Positions 9,686 to 22,418 of a stretch of DNA of 64,000 nt are shown in pieces. Source of the stretch: Didymella arachidicola. Its lineage: Eukaryota > Ascomycota > Dothideomycetes > Pleosporales > Didymellaceae. The stretch's first letter is position 1. Every line of letters starts with the position of its first letter. A program made the position numbers and the translations under genes. Where the stretch lies: positions 1,984,001-2,048,000 of the forward strand of contig CM049989.1 of assembly GCA_016630955.3 (NCBI GenBank). The letters are read 5' to 3'. Below the pieces are notes generated by a model. The model searched no databases. It saw only the letters and a program-made list of their open reading frames with translations, and was not told where the DNA came from.

Positions 9686-11374
9686 ATGTCTTCAGACGCT
9701 CCTACAAAACTCACGAGCGAGAAGTCGAACGAGGGCCGTTTGCTACTTGTCTCAAACCGCCTGCCCATCACGATCAAGCGCGCAGATGAGGGCAAGTACG
9801 AGATGTCGATGTCCTCTGGAGGACTGGTCAGCGGTCTGAGTGGACTTTCTAAGACCACCACTTTCCAGTGGTATGGCTGGCCCGGTCTCGAGGTCCCAGA
9901 GGACGAGGTTAGTGGCCTCAAGGACCAGCTGAAGAGCGAATACAACGCCGTTCCCATCATGCTCGACGACGAGCTCGCGGACCGCCATTATAACGGTTTC
10001 TCGAGTAGGTGACCCCTGCAAAAAGATCTTCCGGCTGTTCTTCAAAGCTGACGACTGTTGACAGACGCTATCATGTGGCCACTCTTCCACTACCACCCCG
10101 GAGAGATCACCTTCGACGAGTCTGCTTGGGAGGGGTACACAGAGGCCAACCGTCTCTTCGCGAAGGCTGTAGCAAAGGACGTACAGGATAACGATATGGT
10201 CTGGGTCCATGACTACCACCTTATGCTCATGCCCGCCATGCTGCGCGAGGAGATTGGCAATACCAAGAAGAACGTAAAGATTGGGTTCTTCCTGCACACA
10301 CCTTTCCCATCCTCAGAAATTTACCGTATCCTCCCGGTCCGTAACGAGATCCTCCTCGGTGTACTCCACTGCGATTTGATCGGCTTCCACACATACGATT
10401 ACGCCCGCCACTTCTTGAGCAGTTGCTCCCGCATATTGTAAGTTGTCCTACACGCAACCTTAAGTACGCAGGCTAACTAGGGCAGGGGTCTTGCCACCAC
10501 ACCGAATGGTGTTGAGTTCCAGGGCAAGGTTGTTACCGTCGGCGCGTTCCCCATCGGCATCGACCCTGAAAAGTTCGACGAGGGTCTTCAGAAGCCCAAG
10601 GTTCAGGAGCGCATCGCAGCACTCGAGAAGAAGTTCCAGGGCGTCAAGCTCATTGTCGGTGTTGACCGTCTGGACTACATCAAGGGTGTGCCGCAGAAGC
10701 TGCACGCCCTCGAGGTCTTCCTTACTGAGCACCCTGAGTGGATTGGCAAGGTCGTTCTTGTCCAGGTCGCCGTTCCATCTCGCCAGGATGTTGAGGAGTA
10801 CCAGAACCTTCGCGCCGTAGTCAACGAGCTTGTCGGCCGCATCAACGGAAAGTTCGGCACCATCGAGTTCATGCCCATACATTTTATGCACAAGTCGGTC
10901 TCCTTCGATGAGCTCATTGCTCTCTACTCCGTCTCCGATGTATGCCTTGTCTCCTCGACACGAGATGGCATGAACCTGGTGTCCTACGAGTACATCGCCA
11001 CACAGGAGAAGCGCCACGGCGTCATGATACTGTCTGAGTTCACCGGCGCTGCCCAGAGCCTGAACGGCAGTCTCATCGTCAATCCCTGGAACACCGAGGA
11101 ATTGGCCGACTCCATCCACGACGCTGTCACCATGGGTGACGAGCAGCGCAACCTGAACTACCAGAAGTTGTCCAAGTACGTCAGGAAGTACACCAGCGCA
11201 TGGTGGGGCGAGTCCTTCGTCAAGGAGCTTAGAAGGATCTCCGAGACTGCAGACCGCAAGGTGCGCTTCAACACTCCCAAGGCCGAGGACGCTTCCGCCG
11301 TTGTTGAGCAGCCCCAGGAGAACAAGCAGAGCCAGGATCTGCCTATCCGCACCAAGGAGGAGACCCAGTCATGA
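9686..11374 (+). CDS. tps1: Trehalose-6-phosphate synthase (UDP-glucose dependent)
   Basis: Three exons: 9686-10004, 10065-10437, 10486-11374 (introns 10005-10064 and 10438-10485), 526 residues, normal for fungal Tps1. It makes trehalose-6-phosphate from UDP-glucose and glucose-6-phosphate in the cytosol, for stress protection and control of glycolytic influx. GT20 landmarks are present: LLLVSNRLP near the N-terminus, SGGLVSGLSG, WYGWPG, VWVHDYHLMLMPAML, GVDRLDYIKGVPQKL and LVSSTRDGMNLVSYEY. Splicing rebuilds NGFSNAIMWPLFHYHPGE and SRILGLATTPNG, both family-conserved, which fixes the junctions. No phosphatase domain is attached, so it is the Tps1 and not the Tps2 type. It ends in a charged, low-complexity tail. 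Confidence 0.97.
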
Positions 11375-13640
11375 TCGGCATTTGCCGAGCTGACTATTCC
11401 CTCTTCGCATTAGACTGATATCCCTCTTGTTCCCTTTAATGATCTCACGACATAGCATGTAGCGGTCCGACGAGACGTCCTGTATGGTTGTGTCCTATAG
11501 CACGCCCAAGAACCCTGGCATGGTAGACAGAACCCCAACAATCAACCAAATACCCTTCCACGATCAGATCTTAGCCTTGCAGTGTCTTCAATTCCATTCA
11601 AGCAATCAACCGATGACTTCACCAAACCGCCAGCGTTGCGCTGGCACTTGGCTATTAGCCAAGCTGATTCTATCAATGCGGGTACGCTGTTAATCCAGGT
11701 AGGTAGACGGAAGCGGGGGGTGATATTGTGGCGAATGGACTGCTTACAGCAAGCAAAAGGGTTTTGTGCTGCGGTGCTCTATTCTGAGTATGTTGAGATG
11801 TTGTCAGTGGAGTAGTAGGCTATGACTGAGATGACAAAGCGGATGGATGCTTCTGCTGTGGGCGACGATGTTGTTGGTATTCGTGGATCAAACCTTGTTT
11901 CCGCTTGGGTGCATTCGACTGGTCATAGTACCTAGAGATATTTTGCTCCAACTATCATGTGATTACTTGCACGCGTTGCTCTGAGCCAGCTTGTCTCGCA
12001 AGACATATCGTTCAGGTATCGATCTTTGATGCTCAGTACCTGCTCTGTTTCCACAATCCTCGAGCGCGGCATTGTCGTGCCAGTCGTGAAGAGCACCGCC
12101 CGGCCAAGTCCTCATCCATGCTGCTCTGGGGTAGGCAGTCCCGCTTATCAAAGGCAAACGTGGCCCAGGCGGACTTCGTCGATCAGCGGCCGTGCAGTGA
12201 GAGCGGAGCATGCGTGGCAGATAGAGCCCAGCGAGCGTCAAATTGACATGAAACGCGCTGCGCGGGCATGGCATAGAACGCCACGGCTACCGAGCATGAA
12301 TACCGCTGAACACTGGCGACAAAGCTTGTCTTCTGCGACGGCACAGTGGCAAAACGACAAGTGCGATGATCGAACTCTGCTACCAGGCGGGTGGCCTTAC
12401 AAGTCCAGCTTATCGAACACGTTCGCATACAGATTGAGGCTTCATCTCCACGACTCGCGCGCCCATCGCAATATGTGTGGGCCGCTCGTAATGAAGATCA
12501 GGCCTTGCAGACGCGTCTCCAGCGCACGATATGTAGAGGTGCAACCTAGACGAAACGTGTGTTTGAACAGATGATCAACTTGAGGAGTCAAGGACGTGTA
12601 GATTGCCGCGTTGCGACAGGTACCCCTGGCGACGCAGCAAGGATTTCGGCAGGGACGCGTTACGCACCTGCCCTGCGCATCCACCCGCAACGTCAGCGCC
12701 AAGCTCTCAGGTCCCAGACCGGGTGCGGCGTGCCGATGTGGCGTCTACGAAGAGCTCAGCGAACGAGCGCCTTTGATGTCTGGCACGCGTGGCCCGAATG
12801 CGGGCGCTTGACGAGCAGGAGGGACGGGCTTGCAACAACAGATGCACTTTGAAATTGAGGACAGAGTGCCAGTTTCCGAGAGCCGCAGCGCATTGAGCGG
12901 AATTTCTTGGCCTTCGACACTGCATGGTATTGGTGCTACGTGCCAGAAGCTGTGAGGGGAGTCCGCTGTGGGAGGGTGCGGCGAGAGGACGCTCTACGAG
13001 AGACAGATGGCTCTTCCAGCCTTTCTATTCTGACAGTCGACAGCTCGCTAGCGCACGCGACAGGTCGCCAGCATGCAGACTGAGTGTTTCCTGCGCTTGG
13101 CTGCACTGTCCTGCGGCACCATGCATTCCCCGCCAACGGGTGGTTAGGGGTTCAGGCGCTGACAGTCGCTGAAGGGAGGTCGAGCTAAGCTCCTGCCTTC
13201 TTGGCAGCCGCGTCGCAAGCGTGCAGTTCCTAGTCTGCTCGATGCCGGTGGAGACAGGGCATGGGGACAAAACCCATATCTGGCGCCGTCCGCGCTCTCT
13301 CCCGTCGATTTGTCTGCTGTCTCTGGACGTTTCTTCTTGCAGTTGCTTGTTGCTGTTGCCATTTTTTGTTCGTCGCCAGTCACTATCTATAGCAGCCTTC
13401 GTATCCCTCACCCAGACACGAGTCTAGCGGCTGCAGCGATCCGCGCGTAGACGTTTGAACTTTGGCTCACACTCCGAGCCTGGACTACACTACCGCCACT
13501 GCGGGAGACACTGTGTAGGAGAGACTAGAGACCCTGCGCCGGCGATGCAGACGGCTTGATTGCGCGACACGGCTCTCCTTTTCCTCTTTGGACACTCCCA
13601 ACTGCCCCACGCTCCTTGAACTTCTCGCCTGCTGGCTACA
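11375..13640. other. 2.3 kb gene-poor stretch
   Basis: Contains the tps1 3' UTR and the upstream region of the acyltransferase gene. Many short overlapping ORFs occur on both strands, none with recognisable domains, signal peptides or consistent splice sites. An unrecognised non-coding transcript cannot be excluded. Confidence 0.5.
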
Positions 13641-15079
13641 ATGCCTCCGCGCGACGCCAACTGGATAGATGTGCGTAGTTGAGATATGCATAAACCAACC
13701 GGACCGGCTGACACCTTTGCAGGGCCTGCGCGGCATTGCCTCGTTCATGGTTGTGTGCGGCCATCTGTGCACTGCGCTGGTGCCCTGGCTGCACTCGCCC
13801 GCAAACGACCCCAAGACAGCGCCGCACCTGTTCCAGCTGCCATTCTTCCGCCTCGCTGTTGGCGGCCGCAGCGCCGTCGCCATCTTCTTCCTCGTGACCG
13901 GCTACGTCAACTCGATCGGGCCCATCAGCAAGTCGCGCGCTGGCAACCACGATGCGGCCTTCACCGGCATTGCGCGCTCCGCCCTGGCGCGCTCCGGCCG
14001 CCTGGTCTTGCCCACCATGGCCGCGACGTTCGTTACCTGGTTCATGGCCAACACGAACGCCTACCACATGACAAAGCATGTCGACTCGACGTGGATCCGC
14101 CAGGGCTGGCACCGGCAAGAACCGACGCTGTGGGACGCCTTCAAGTCACTGGTCAAGGTCGAGTCGGAGACGTGGACGATTGGGTGGAATGAGTACGACG
14201 GCACACAGTGGACCCTGCATTTGTTCCTGGAGGGCAGTATGCTCGTCTACACGACCATGTTTGCGACTGTCCTGGTCAAGCCCAAGGCGCGCCTGCTGGT
14301 GTACGCTGTGCTGTACGTCTACTTTTGGCAGATGGGCGAGGGTGAGCAGATTGTCAGCACGATTGGCCGCGGTAGCACCACTGACACGCACAGGACTCGC
14401 AATTGGCGCCCTCAAGGGTCTGAACATCGTCACAGGCATGTTCGTTGCCGAGCTGCACAACCACTACAAAGATTCCGCTACCTCGGTCCTACCCGCACCC
14501 ATCCCCGCCATGCTGATCATTTTCGGCATGTTCCTTGCTGGATACCCTCAGGATAGCCCTCAGAACGCCCACTGGTCACACGTCATGCAACAAATCATGT
14601 CCAGCATCACACCTGACAAGTCTGACGTCCGACGCTACTGGGACCACCTCGGTGCATCCACCGTGCTCCTTGGTATCTTCTTCTCGGCGAGAGCACGCAA
14701 GGTACTCACATCTCCCGTCTTTAACTTCCTCGGCCGCGTCAGTTTCCCTGTGTACCTGCTGCACAACACGTTCATCAAGTCCGTCCTCACATGGATGATC
14801 TACCTACCATCCGCCATGAACCCGCCGCGAAACGAAAAGGGCGAGCAGCTTGATCTTCAGCGAGGGTCCACAACACACATTTGCATTGCTGTAGCAGTCT
14901 TTTACTATGTCCTGTACCGCACCGCAGCGCTCTGGATCAGACACGTCGACCCCGTATGCGCCAACCTGGTCAACGCCGCGACAAAATGGGCCTACGGCGA
15001 ATCGCAACAGCGCGAGTCACGTCCCATTCTCTCCAACGGGAGCACATCGCCAAAGCAAATATCCGTCCTGCCATCATGA
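13641..15079 (+). CDS. Acyltransferase-3 family multi-pass membrane protein
   Basis: Three exons: 13641-13670, 13723-14341, 14394-15079, 444 residues. The tiny first exon encodes MPPRDANWID and joins GLRGIASFMVVCGHL; together they make the W-x-D-G-L-R-G-x-A motif with the catalytic-type histidine of the family. About ten hydrophobic helices follow, including SAVAIFFLVTGYVNS and a C-terminal FPVYLLHNTFIKS block typical of acyltransferase 3. Such proteins transfer acyl (often acetyl) groups to sugars, lipids or metabolites at membranes; the substrate cannot be told from sequence. Introns are 52 bp each (GTGCGT...TTGCAG and GTGAGC...CACAG). No disruption seen. Confidence 0.88.
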
Positions 15080-15831
15080 GCAGATATCGCAGCATGAATC
15101 TCATTTTCTTGTACATAGCGGAGCCTGGGTCTCCGCGCACTTACACCAGCGCGTTATTACTACCATATTTTAGTACCACATCTCCTTGAGTCCTGTGTCA
15201 CGAACAGCTTTCCGAGCACGCGAGCGAGCGCACAGGGGCGAGCACAGCATAGCCCGACTGTACTTTCCTATTGTCATACCAAAAATTGCGGAGTTGGACA
15301 GCATCTGGATCAGCATATTGTTGGAAGCCTTGCATACAGCGAATTCGCAGCGTCATGTTGGCGAGAGTGTAAGATGATAAGTTGGGGAAGATACAGAGCA
15401 GATGCGAGATAGACGAGCAGCGAGCAAATCGTATCGTGAAGATCACATTCACTGGTCGTGCCAGACCCATAAACCCGTTGGTTGAAAGGCAGTTTATCGT
15501 CCACAGCAGAGTCAAGGCACCTCGCACACTGCGTTTCAACAGTCCACTCCATTACACAGGACTTCTCACAGCAAACTCGCGCCATTAGAACACCATATCA
15601 TTAACGACACAGCGATCCTAACAATTCCTCACTACCCAATACCCCAAAACCCCAACAGCACCCACCCAAGCCTCATCTCAACCAGCCTTCCAACACAGCA
15701 TCCCCAATCCTCCTCGTAGCCACCAAATCCCCCATCCCTCCCCCACCCATCACCCTCACACCCAGTGCTAGTCCTCCTTCACCCTACCCTAGTCAGCCCG
15801 GCCCGACCATGCATTCCACGGCCAAGAAAAC
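15080..15831. other. Intergenic; no gene seen
   Basis: 3' flank of the acyltransferase gene, ending in C-rich sequence. No supported ORF. Confidence 0.5.
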
Positions 15832-15996
15832 TCACCATTTCCGCACCTTCACAGCGTACACGCCCTCCTCTGCGTGGGACTGGCGCGCGCGCCGCACGGC
15901 GCCCATGCATGCGCCCCACGCGAGCACGACGCTGACGTTGAGCGCGATGAATAGCGCGGGGTTTTTGGGGGCGCGCTTGAGGAGTGCGTCGACCAT
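15832..15996 (-). CDS. Small single-helix membrane protein, hypothetical
   Basis: A 54-residue ORF on the minus strand beginning MVDALLKRAPKNPALFIALN, with one hydrophobic helix (about residues 14-32) followed by a basic and then mixed segment ending AVKVRKW. The ATG has a good context (CACAATGG). GTGAGT overlaps the last codon, so a further exon may exist downstream on the minus strand. The size and layout recall small mitochondrial inner-membrane proteins, but I do not recognise a family. Support is coding-like composition only. Confidence 0.35.
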   Translation of the reverse strand: MVDALLKRAPKNPALFIALNVSVVLAWGACMGAVRRARQSHAEEGVYAVKVRKW

Positions 15997-16336
15997 TGTG
16001 TGTTGGGGGGAAGGGGGTGGTGCGTGGAGAGTGTGGAAGAGGGTGTTGAGAGGTGTGGCACGCTAGCGCAGGGACTGACCTCATTGTTTGTCGCTATGTG
16101 GCTGGTGTACTACGTAGTGTGTGGGTGGTATTTGGGGGAGTGCGATGGAAATGGAAATGGAAATGGGTTATTATTATACTATGCATGTAGCGAGTGACTG
16201 AGCAGTATCAAAGGGTATCAAGAAAAATCCGTCCTGGTATCAAGCGTTCCGAAAAGCAAGCCGTGCAAACACCTGTCATACATCATCGATCGTTCTCAGT
16301 CCCCTTGTCGCCTGTGAGTGTAGCCTTGGAACGGTT

Positions 16337-17561
16337 CTACATCTGCTCAATGACTCGCGAGTTGATTGCGCTCTGGAAGCCATGGTTGCCTGAGCCGTAC
16401 TCCTGCTCTGCGGAGCTCTGGATGCCCATGCTAGAGCCGGCGTTGTAGTTGCTGGGGCCTTCGCCAGCGGCATCGGCTTGTGCGAGCGCGCTCTGGACAG
16501 TCTGGTTCTGTGCTGGGAGGAAAATGACCTACGGGCGTTAGCGACGGTTAATTGCGTAATCGGGAGGATACTAACCTTTGAGTTTGCGGTCTTCGCCATG
16601 GCTTGCATGGCTTCAAGGTATCTGATCTGCATCGCAGGAGCAGAGGACAAGATGTCGGCAGCTTGACAATCAAGTTAGCCATAGTACGTGTAGTGACGTG
16701 CAGAACAAGCTTACCTTGGCGCATGAGCTTCGCGCTCTCGACTTCGGCGCGGGCGGCGATGACCTTGGCCTCACCAGTACGTTTGGACTGAGCAGCCATG
16801 GAGAGCGAGTCCTGCAGATCTTGGTTGAAGATCAAGTCCTTGATGAGCATGGATTCGACTTCGACACCCCAGCCAGCGGATGTTTCCTCAATGATTTCGC
16901 GGATCGACGCGGCAATCTCCTCTCGGCGCTCGATAACATCTTGGAGAACACGGGCACCGACAACGTGACGGAGCGTTGTCTGTGTTCGCTCGACGAGAGC
17001 TTGGCGAATGTTGGAGATGCTGAAGGCTGCCTTGTGGGGTGAAGTAATTCGGTAGTAAATGACCGAAGTGAGCTGCAGAGAGACATTGTCTTTGGTCATG
17101 CAAACCTGCTTGGGCACTTCAACGATCTGGATCTTGACGTCGACCTGGAGGAGCTTCTCGGATAGGGGGTTGATGTAGACAAGACCGGGGTCAACGGCGC
17201 GCGCAAAGCGTCCGAACTTGGTGACGAGACCAACGTTTCCTTGGTTCACTGGCTGATATGGGTTCGGGCAGCAGATGCAGCAAGGCACTGCTCCTAGAGT
17301 TCCAATGATGCCACCGAGTGCATTGACCTGCGTGGCGTGAGCGTTGTGCAGACAGCCACCAGGAAATCAACTTACCATTCCACCGTACCAGCCGTGGGTG
17401 TCGACATCAACATCATCTGGCTCTATCACACGAGCGTAGCTGGGCTGCAAATCTTCGCGGCGAGGAGGTTGAACCTTCACAATGGGCTCATCAGGACGGC
17501 GAGCGGCATGAGCGCCGTTGGTCCCGTTGATGGGCATTGGGGCTTTGCCGTTGTCATCCAT
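16337..17561 (-). CDS. SPFH/Band-7 (stomatin-like) membrane protein
   Basis: Four exons on the minus strand: 17376-17561, 16715-17327, 16576-16661, 16337-16528, 358 residues, all junctions in frame. After a polar ~55-residue N-terminus there is a Gly/Cys-rich membrane-anchoring segment (GGIIGTLGAVPCCICCPNPY), then the SPFH core: NQGNVGLVTKFGRFARAVDP, IQIVEVPKQVCMTKDNVSL, VIYYRITSPHKAAFSI, then a coiled helix with GEAKVIAARAEVESAKLMRQ. The C-terminal exons carry IRYLEAMQAMAKTANSKVIF, the usual oligomerisation region. Stomatin-type proteins scaffold membrane microdomains at the plasma membrane, vacuole or mitochondria. A TATA-like box is present upstream. It appears intact. Confidence 0.9.
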
Positions 17562-19495
17562 GGTCGCAGTGGTCGTAGAGATACTTGGTGGGTATAATAT
17601 GGGTCGCAATGAAGATGCAGTTGATTCCGCAATTGTGCGTGAATCGTTCATGTGGGAAAGACCCATTCGATGGATAGTTGTTTCTTTTATACATCTGACA
17701 CTCGAGCTACAGCAGCAAGCGGGGTTTAAGGTTATGGGGCACCTGCATCCTGCCTCGCGCTAAAACCCTTGGAGGCTGTGCATACAGCAAGAGACACCAC
17801 GAAGAACTCCATCACCACAGTAACAGCAGTCGCACTGAGCGCTTGTTGACATCTGGTATCAAAATGAAGCGCACAAACTCGCGATTTCCTCTATACCCTC
17901 GTCGACAGGCTTCATGCGATCACCCGCCTTCACACCCCATGAAACCCAGGACGCTGCACGGCACCAGGACAGTCCGAGCTCCTCTTTCGATCGGCACAGC
18001 ACCTCCAAGGCCTCCCATCGGCAGCTCCAAGCAGCTCACAAGTCGGTTAACACGGGTGCCTCAATGTCTCTAAACCCAAATTGCATGCACCGGGGTGCTC
18101 GTGACGTAGCCGAATGATTACGAGTCTGCCTCAGTGGCTCTAGGAAATATCAACCCCTCCACACGCATGCCGTTTAGCAGGACGCTCGCAGCATTTCCGA
18201 TGTCAATACGTCAATAGCTCGCGCTTTTGGCACGCCGAGCAGATCACGCGGCGGCAGGCCGCCACTTTGGCATACCCCAGTTAGCGTTGGACTCGGCTCA
18301 GCCTTACCGGTGGCGTAGCGCCGGATTTTGGAAGCATCAGAGAGCTTACTTCCCACAAGGCTCAAGTCCGTTCGTTTCACAGGGCAAGAACAATGTCTTT
18401 CAGTGGATGACTTTGAGGCTGCGGCGTCGAAGATGACAAGGCCTGAGCTGGAAATAACGGGGCGGTAGGGCGTTGCTGTTGGCGCGCCTAAAGATACGAG
18501 GCTTCTTGTCCACGCTCCCTATCGTATTGGACAACACCACAACCACTCGAATCTGCCTGAGATTTGCCACGTGGTTCGTGGGTGCATGTCCCCAAAATCT
18601 CCAAAATAGCATTGCTCGTATTGGCTCTTGACCGGTGAACTTTGTTGACAAACACACGAGTATCATTGTTGGGTTCTTGCACTGCCGCAATAAGGCCTTT
18701 TGTCGCAATGAGATTTCATGGCTCACCCAGTGCTTACTTCGGTCTTTAGTCGAGACTAAGCTACGTCTTATTATCTGAGATATTTTGGCATCGCAGCGAG
18801 GAAACATGAACAGCATTCTTACCGCCGACACCATTTTCTCACCAGTTCCGCGTCTCCGCGGCGCCGCAACCTGTGGCGTGTAGCTGCGCAGCTTGCCTCT
18901 ATTTTCCCTTTACCTGGCACTTACACTTCTACTTACACTCTTCTAAACAGACACCAACAACCTAGGTCTAGCTCTACTATAACCCTATCTCCACATAATC
19001 CCTACCAAAATTTCAACATCGCATACCCTATACTTCGACCTCCTTTAACACGATCCTCCGCTTACTTGTCGTGAAACACCGTCTTGAGACACCGGAGCTG
19101 ATATTATTCAGGCCCTAGAGTATAGAGGGAAAGAGTGGTGCGTTAAGATAGGGGTGTGTGCTTTTTCTATTCGAAAACCCGGATCGTTGGAAATTAAGTG
19201 TTAATGTATACGAGGTTTGAGTTCTCGTCTTAAGGGAATGAAGAGAGTGATGGTGCAGAGGATTGGGTGGCTGGAGGCATGGGGGGCTGTAAAAGGGCTG
19301 GTACGGCGCTGTGGTAGCAGGGAGTATGGGGCGAGGTGGAAGCGGAGTAAGTGGTGTGTAAGATGGGGATGCGTGTTGTATATGGGTGTTTATGCTTGAA
19401 ATTATACTAGCTGAGCGAAGGCGCGTTGGCTGTGCGGCGTCTAAGGGATAAAAGTGTCTATCGAAGAACATATGAATCTTACACTAATAAATTCT
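17562..19495. other. 1.9 kb without a recognised gene
   Basis: SPFH promoter, then unassigned sequence; 18900-19200 is visibly more AT-rich than the flanks. ORFs such as the one at 18400-18834 (-) show no domain or splice support. Confidence 0.5.
17684..17691 (-). promoter_or_regulatory. TATA box of the SPFH gene
   Basis: TATAAAAG on the minus strand, about 123 bp before the ATG at 17561. Confidence 0.5.
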
Positions 19496-20543
19496 CTAAG
19501 TCGACTCGGAGTCAACACGCCTCTTACCGTGGCGGAACGCAGCGAAAGGAGGGAAGAAGAACCCGGGGTGGAACACGGTGAGGCAAACGCAGGCAATGCC
19601 AATCATCCTGTAACCATTAGTACAGCGCTTTTGGAAAATTTAGGCAATATTTGACTTACATTCCGTCGAGCAACAGAAACTCCTTCTCATTGCGCATTAA
19701 CGGGTTACCCCACCCACCAGCCATCTCCGGCAGACGGTATATGCAACGAACAAGTACGGTGAAGTACGACAAACAAACCACAGCAGCGAACAACTTAACC
19801 CTGCCAAGCGAGACAGTGCCATGCTCTTTGCTGAGCTGGTAGTTGCTCTTTTCGTCGAGCTTGCCTTTCAGCGGCGCGCCTTTGCGATAGCGCCAGATGT
19901 AAAGAAGGACCAGCAGCCCACATCCAGCCATGGTGGCAACCTGGAACGCGATACCGGCGATGATGAGATTGTTGCCCGCGTTTAGCAGCTTGATGTTGCT
20001 GTTTCCGCCTGAGGCGGCGATGCCGCCACCGCACGCCTGGAGTACAATTGATCCGATGTCGCAGCCGATAAAGACCCAGGGGTACAGCCGTGGCTTGAGC
20101 GGAGAATACTGCGGTCCACAGTAGAGCACGAAGTGCTTCAGTGTTAGGTAGATGGCGGCAGCGACCAGAGACGGACCCAGGATGAGGCACACGATCTGCA
20201 GACGGAATCCAGAGTCACTCCAGGGATTGCCGTTCATGAGGATGCGTCCTGCGTATCCGGCTGTTTCGAGGAGAGTCCCGATGCCGAGTGCGATGGTGTA
20301 GGTCCATGTTTTTGTCCAGACGCCGATGGTTAGGCACGCAAGACAGCAGAGGCCGAAGAGGGCGAGGAAAAAGGCGTTGATGCTTAGGATGGGGTAGTAG
20401 CCGTAGGTGGTTGCAATGGCAGGACATTGGGGAGTGACTTCTGTGCATTGCCTGAAGTTTCCTTTTGGTCTGGCTTCGGCTGCGAACGCGAGAGTGGTAA
20501 AGCCTGCTAGTATAGCGAGCGTTGTGAGGCGCTTGACACTCAT
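19496..20543 (-). CDS. RTA1-family seven-helix membrane protein
   Basis: Two exons on the minus strand: 19660-20543 and 19496-19607, intron 19608-19659 (GTAAGT...TACAG), 331 residues. A signal-like N-terminus (MSVKRLTTLAILAGFTTLAF) is followed by a Cys-containing loop (RQCTEVTPQCPA) and about seven helices. RTA1 landmarks are ETAGYAGRI, FGP/LILGPSLVAAAIYLTLKH and IGCDIGSIVLQACGGGIAA. The second exon completes the last helix (..DGMMIGIACVCLTVFHPGF F). RTA1/Rsb1 relatives are linked to 7-aminocholesterol resistance and sphingoid-base export at the plasma membrane; the substrate here is unknown. It appears intact. Confidence 0.88.
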
Positions 20544-21549
20544 GGTGAGCAATCGATCGAGTCGAGCTGGGGCTTGAGGAGACCAGAGATGTGGGAGTTG
20601 TTTCTGCGAGTCGCGAATCGCGGGAAAGCCACCGGGGGTTGCACTGCTTTTCAGTACAACAGGCCCCCGGTGATGAATCGTAGCCAAACATCTTTCGTCC
20701 GCTTGACATGGTCTAGTCCTTGCCGTGTTGGCCGTATCGCTTAGAGACGAAGCTCGTTCTCGCTCCTAGCCCATTCTGATTGGTGCGCGAGTGAATCTGA
20801 CTGTGTCGCTTGCAGCACGACACAGGGATTCGGCTTGGCTCATTAAGCTTGGCCGCGGGTGCCCCAGCCTGGCGGCGTGTCGGAGACAGATGTCTACGAT
20901 GCTTGCAAATTCGAATACTTTTGGCCGATGTTTGTGTGCTGGTGTACGAAACATGTCACTGTTCGCAAGGGTGACGCTTGTCAACCAATGAGATGGGATG
21001 GCGTAGGGCCGTTGAAGGTGGCGCGGGGCTCCAGCCGACCGGCTGCTCCTTCCTCCGATCGGGTGCCCCAGTATCCAGGTAGACGTTCTTTCAGCATTGG
21101 ACCGTTCCGGCCTGCCCTGTCATTACAATATGAATCTTCAGCAGCCAAGAGTCAAGACAAAGCTGTTGTTGATAATCGGTAGTTGCGTTTCCCGTGTGCA
21201 GCCAGGGTTAAGCCTTGATCTCGATTGCACTTACCTAGGTACACTTCAAGGTTAGATTCCTTCCCGCACTACACGTCTACACCATAACTGCTCCTTCACA
21301 AATCTTCTACCTCTACAACGCCTCTTAAAGGTTCAACACTACGCATTCGAGGCGTGTAACGGTAGAAATAGTCAGAAGTTGTCACGTGGTCACTGGTCTT
21401 TCTTCGAAAGTCGCAGACCGTGCTGCAGACTCGAAGCACAGGTTCTCCAAGAGTCGCAATGGCATGTTCGTCTCCGTCTGGTTCTTTAGGAGTCATAATT
21501 GAGCTTTATTTGCCATGTCACCACACAATCTGACTCATTAAGCTCACAG
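20544..21549. other. Intergenic; possible lost first exon of the TF gene
   Basis: RTA1 promoter side and upstream of the transcription-factor pseudogene. An ATG near 21460 could have begun the missing N-terminal exon before the acceptor at 21549, but no convincing donor is seen. Confidence 0.4.
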
Positions 21550-22418
21550 GATGCGTGACGTGCAAGGCTCGGAGAGTAAAGTGCGATGAGCATCATCAGA
21601 CAAAGCCCACATGCAACCAACGCGCTCGCCGCCGTTTAGAATGCGGTGGCTGCAGGATGGACGTCAGGTTCAATACAGCTAGAGAGCCGAAGATAAACAG
21701 CGCGATCGTTAAGAGACCGATGCGCTCAACGTTTTCAGCGAGGCACCGGCGAATAACGAGTAAAGGTTCTCAAAATGGTGAACGTGATAAAAGAGGTTTG
21801 CGTCTGCGGTTGATTGGGGCGGTAGACACCAATTTCGGTTTCACAATACAACAACAAAGCATTCCGACGATTCAATGACCTCCATACTGCCAGACGTGGC
21901 TACAGCACGAAGTATGCCAACACCGCAATCATTGAATCTAGTCGATACGACGAACGTCGGCCTTCACACAACAGCTCCTCTTACGCCGGATGATCTACTG
22001 GATCCCAACTTTTCATTCCAACGCCCTGGCCAATTCTCTGCTGAGGTCAATGTGCAATCATACGTACAGGATTACGGGCCGCCACTTTAGAACATCAACT
22101 GCTTTCTGGAGAGTTATGTGGATCCGCTGCCTGTTACTCCGGTCATGCTAGCGGACCTAGGACTTGGCCTTGGTGCATCCGTGGACAATTGCGTAGATCC
22201 CCTGGTTTCGGAGAAGAGAGCAAATAACCATGTTATTCCTCAGGACGATATGCCACAACCTGTCAATCAAAGAGGACTCCAAGAAAAACCCTTGGAAGAC
22301 TGTCATCTGGCCTATGGCGCAAGAGCATCTTGCAATATACCATGCGCTCGCAGCCTTGACCTGTTTCCATACCAGCAAAGCGCAGCCTCAATTGCGCATG
22401 AATGGTCAGCGACATCTA

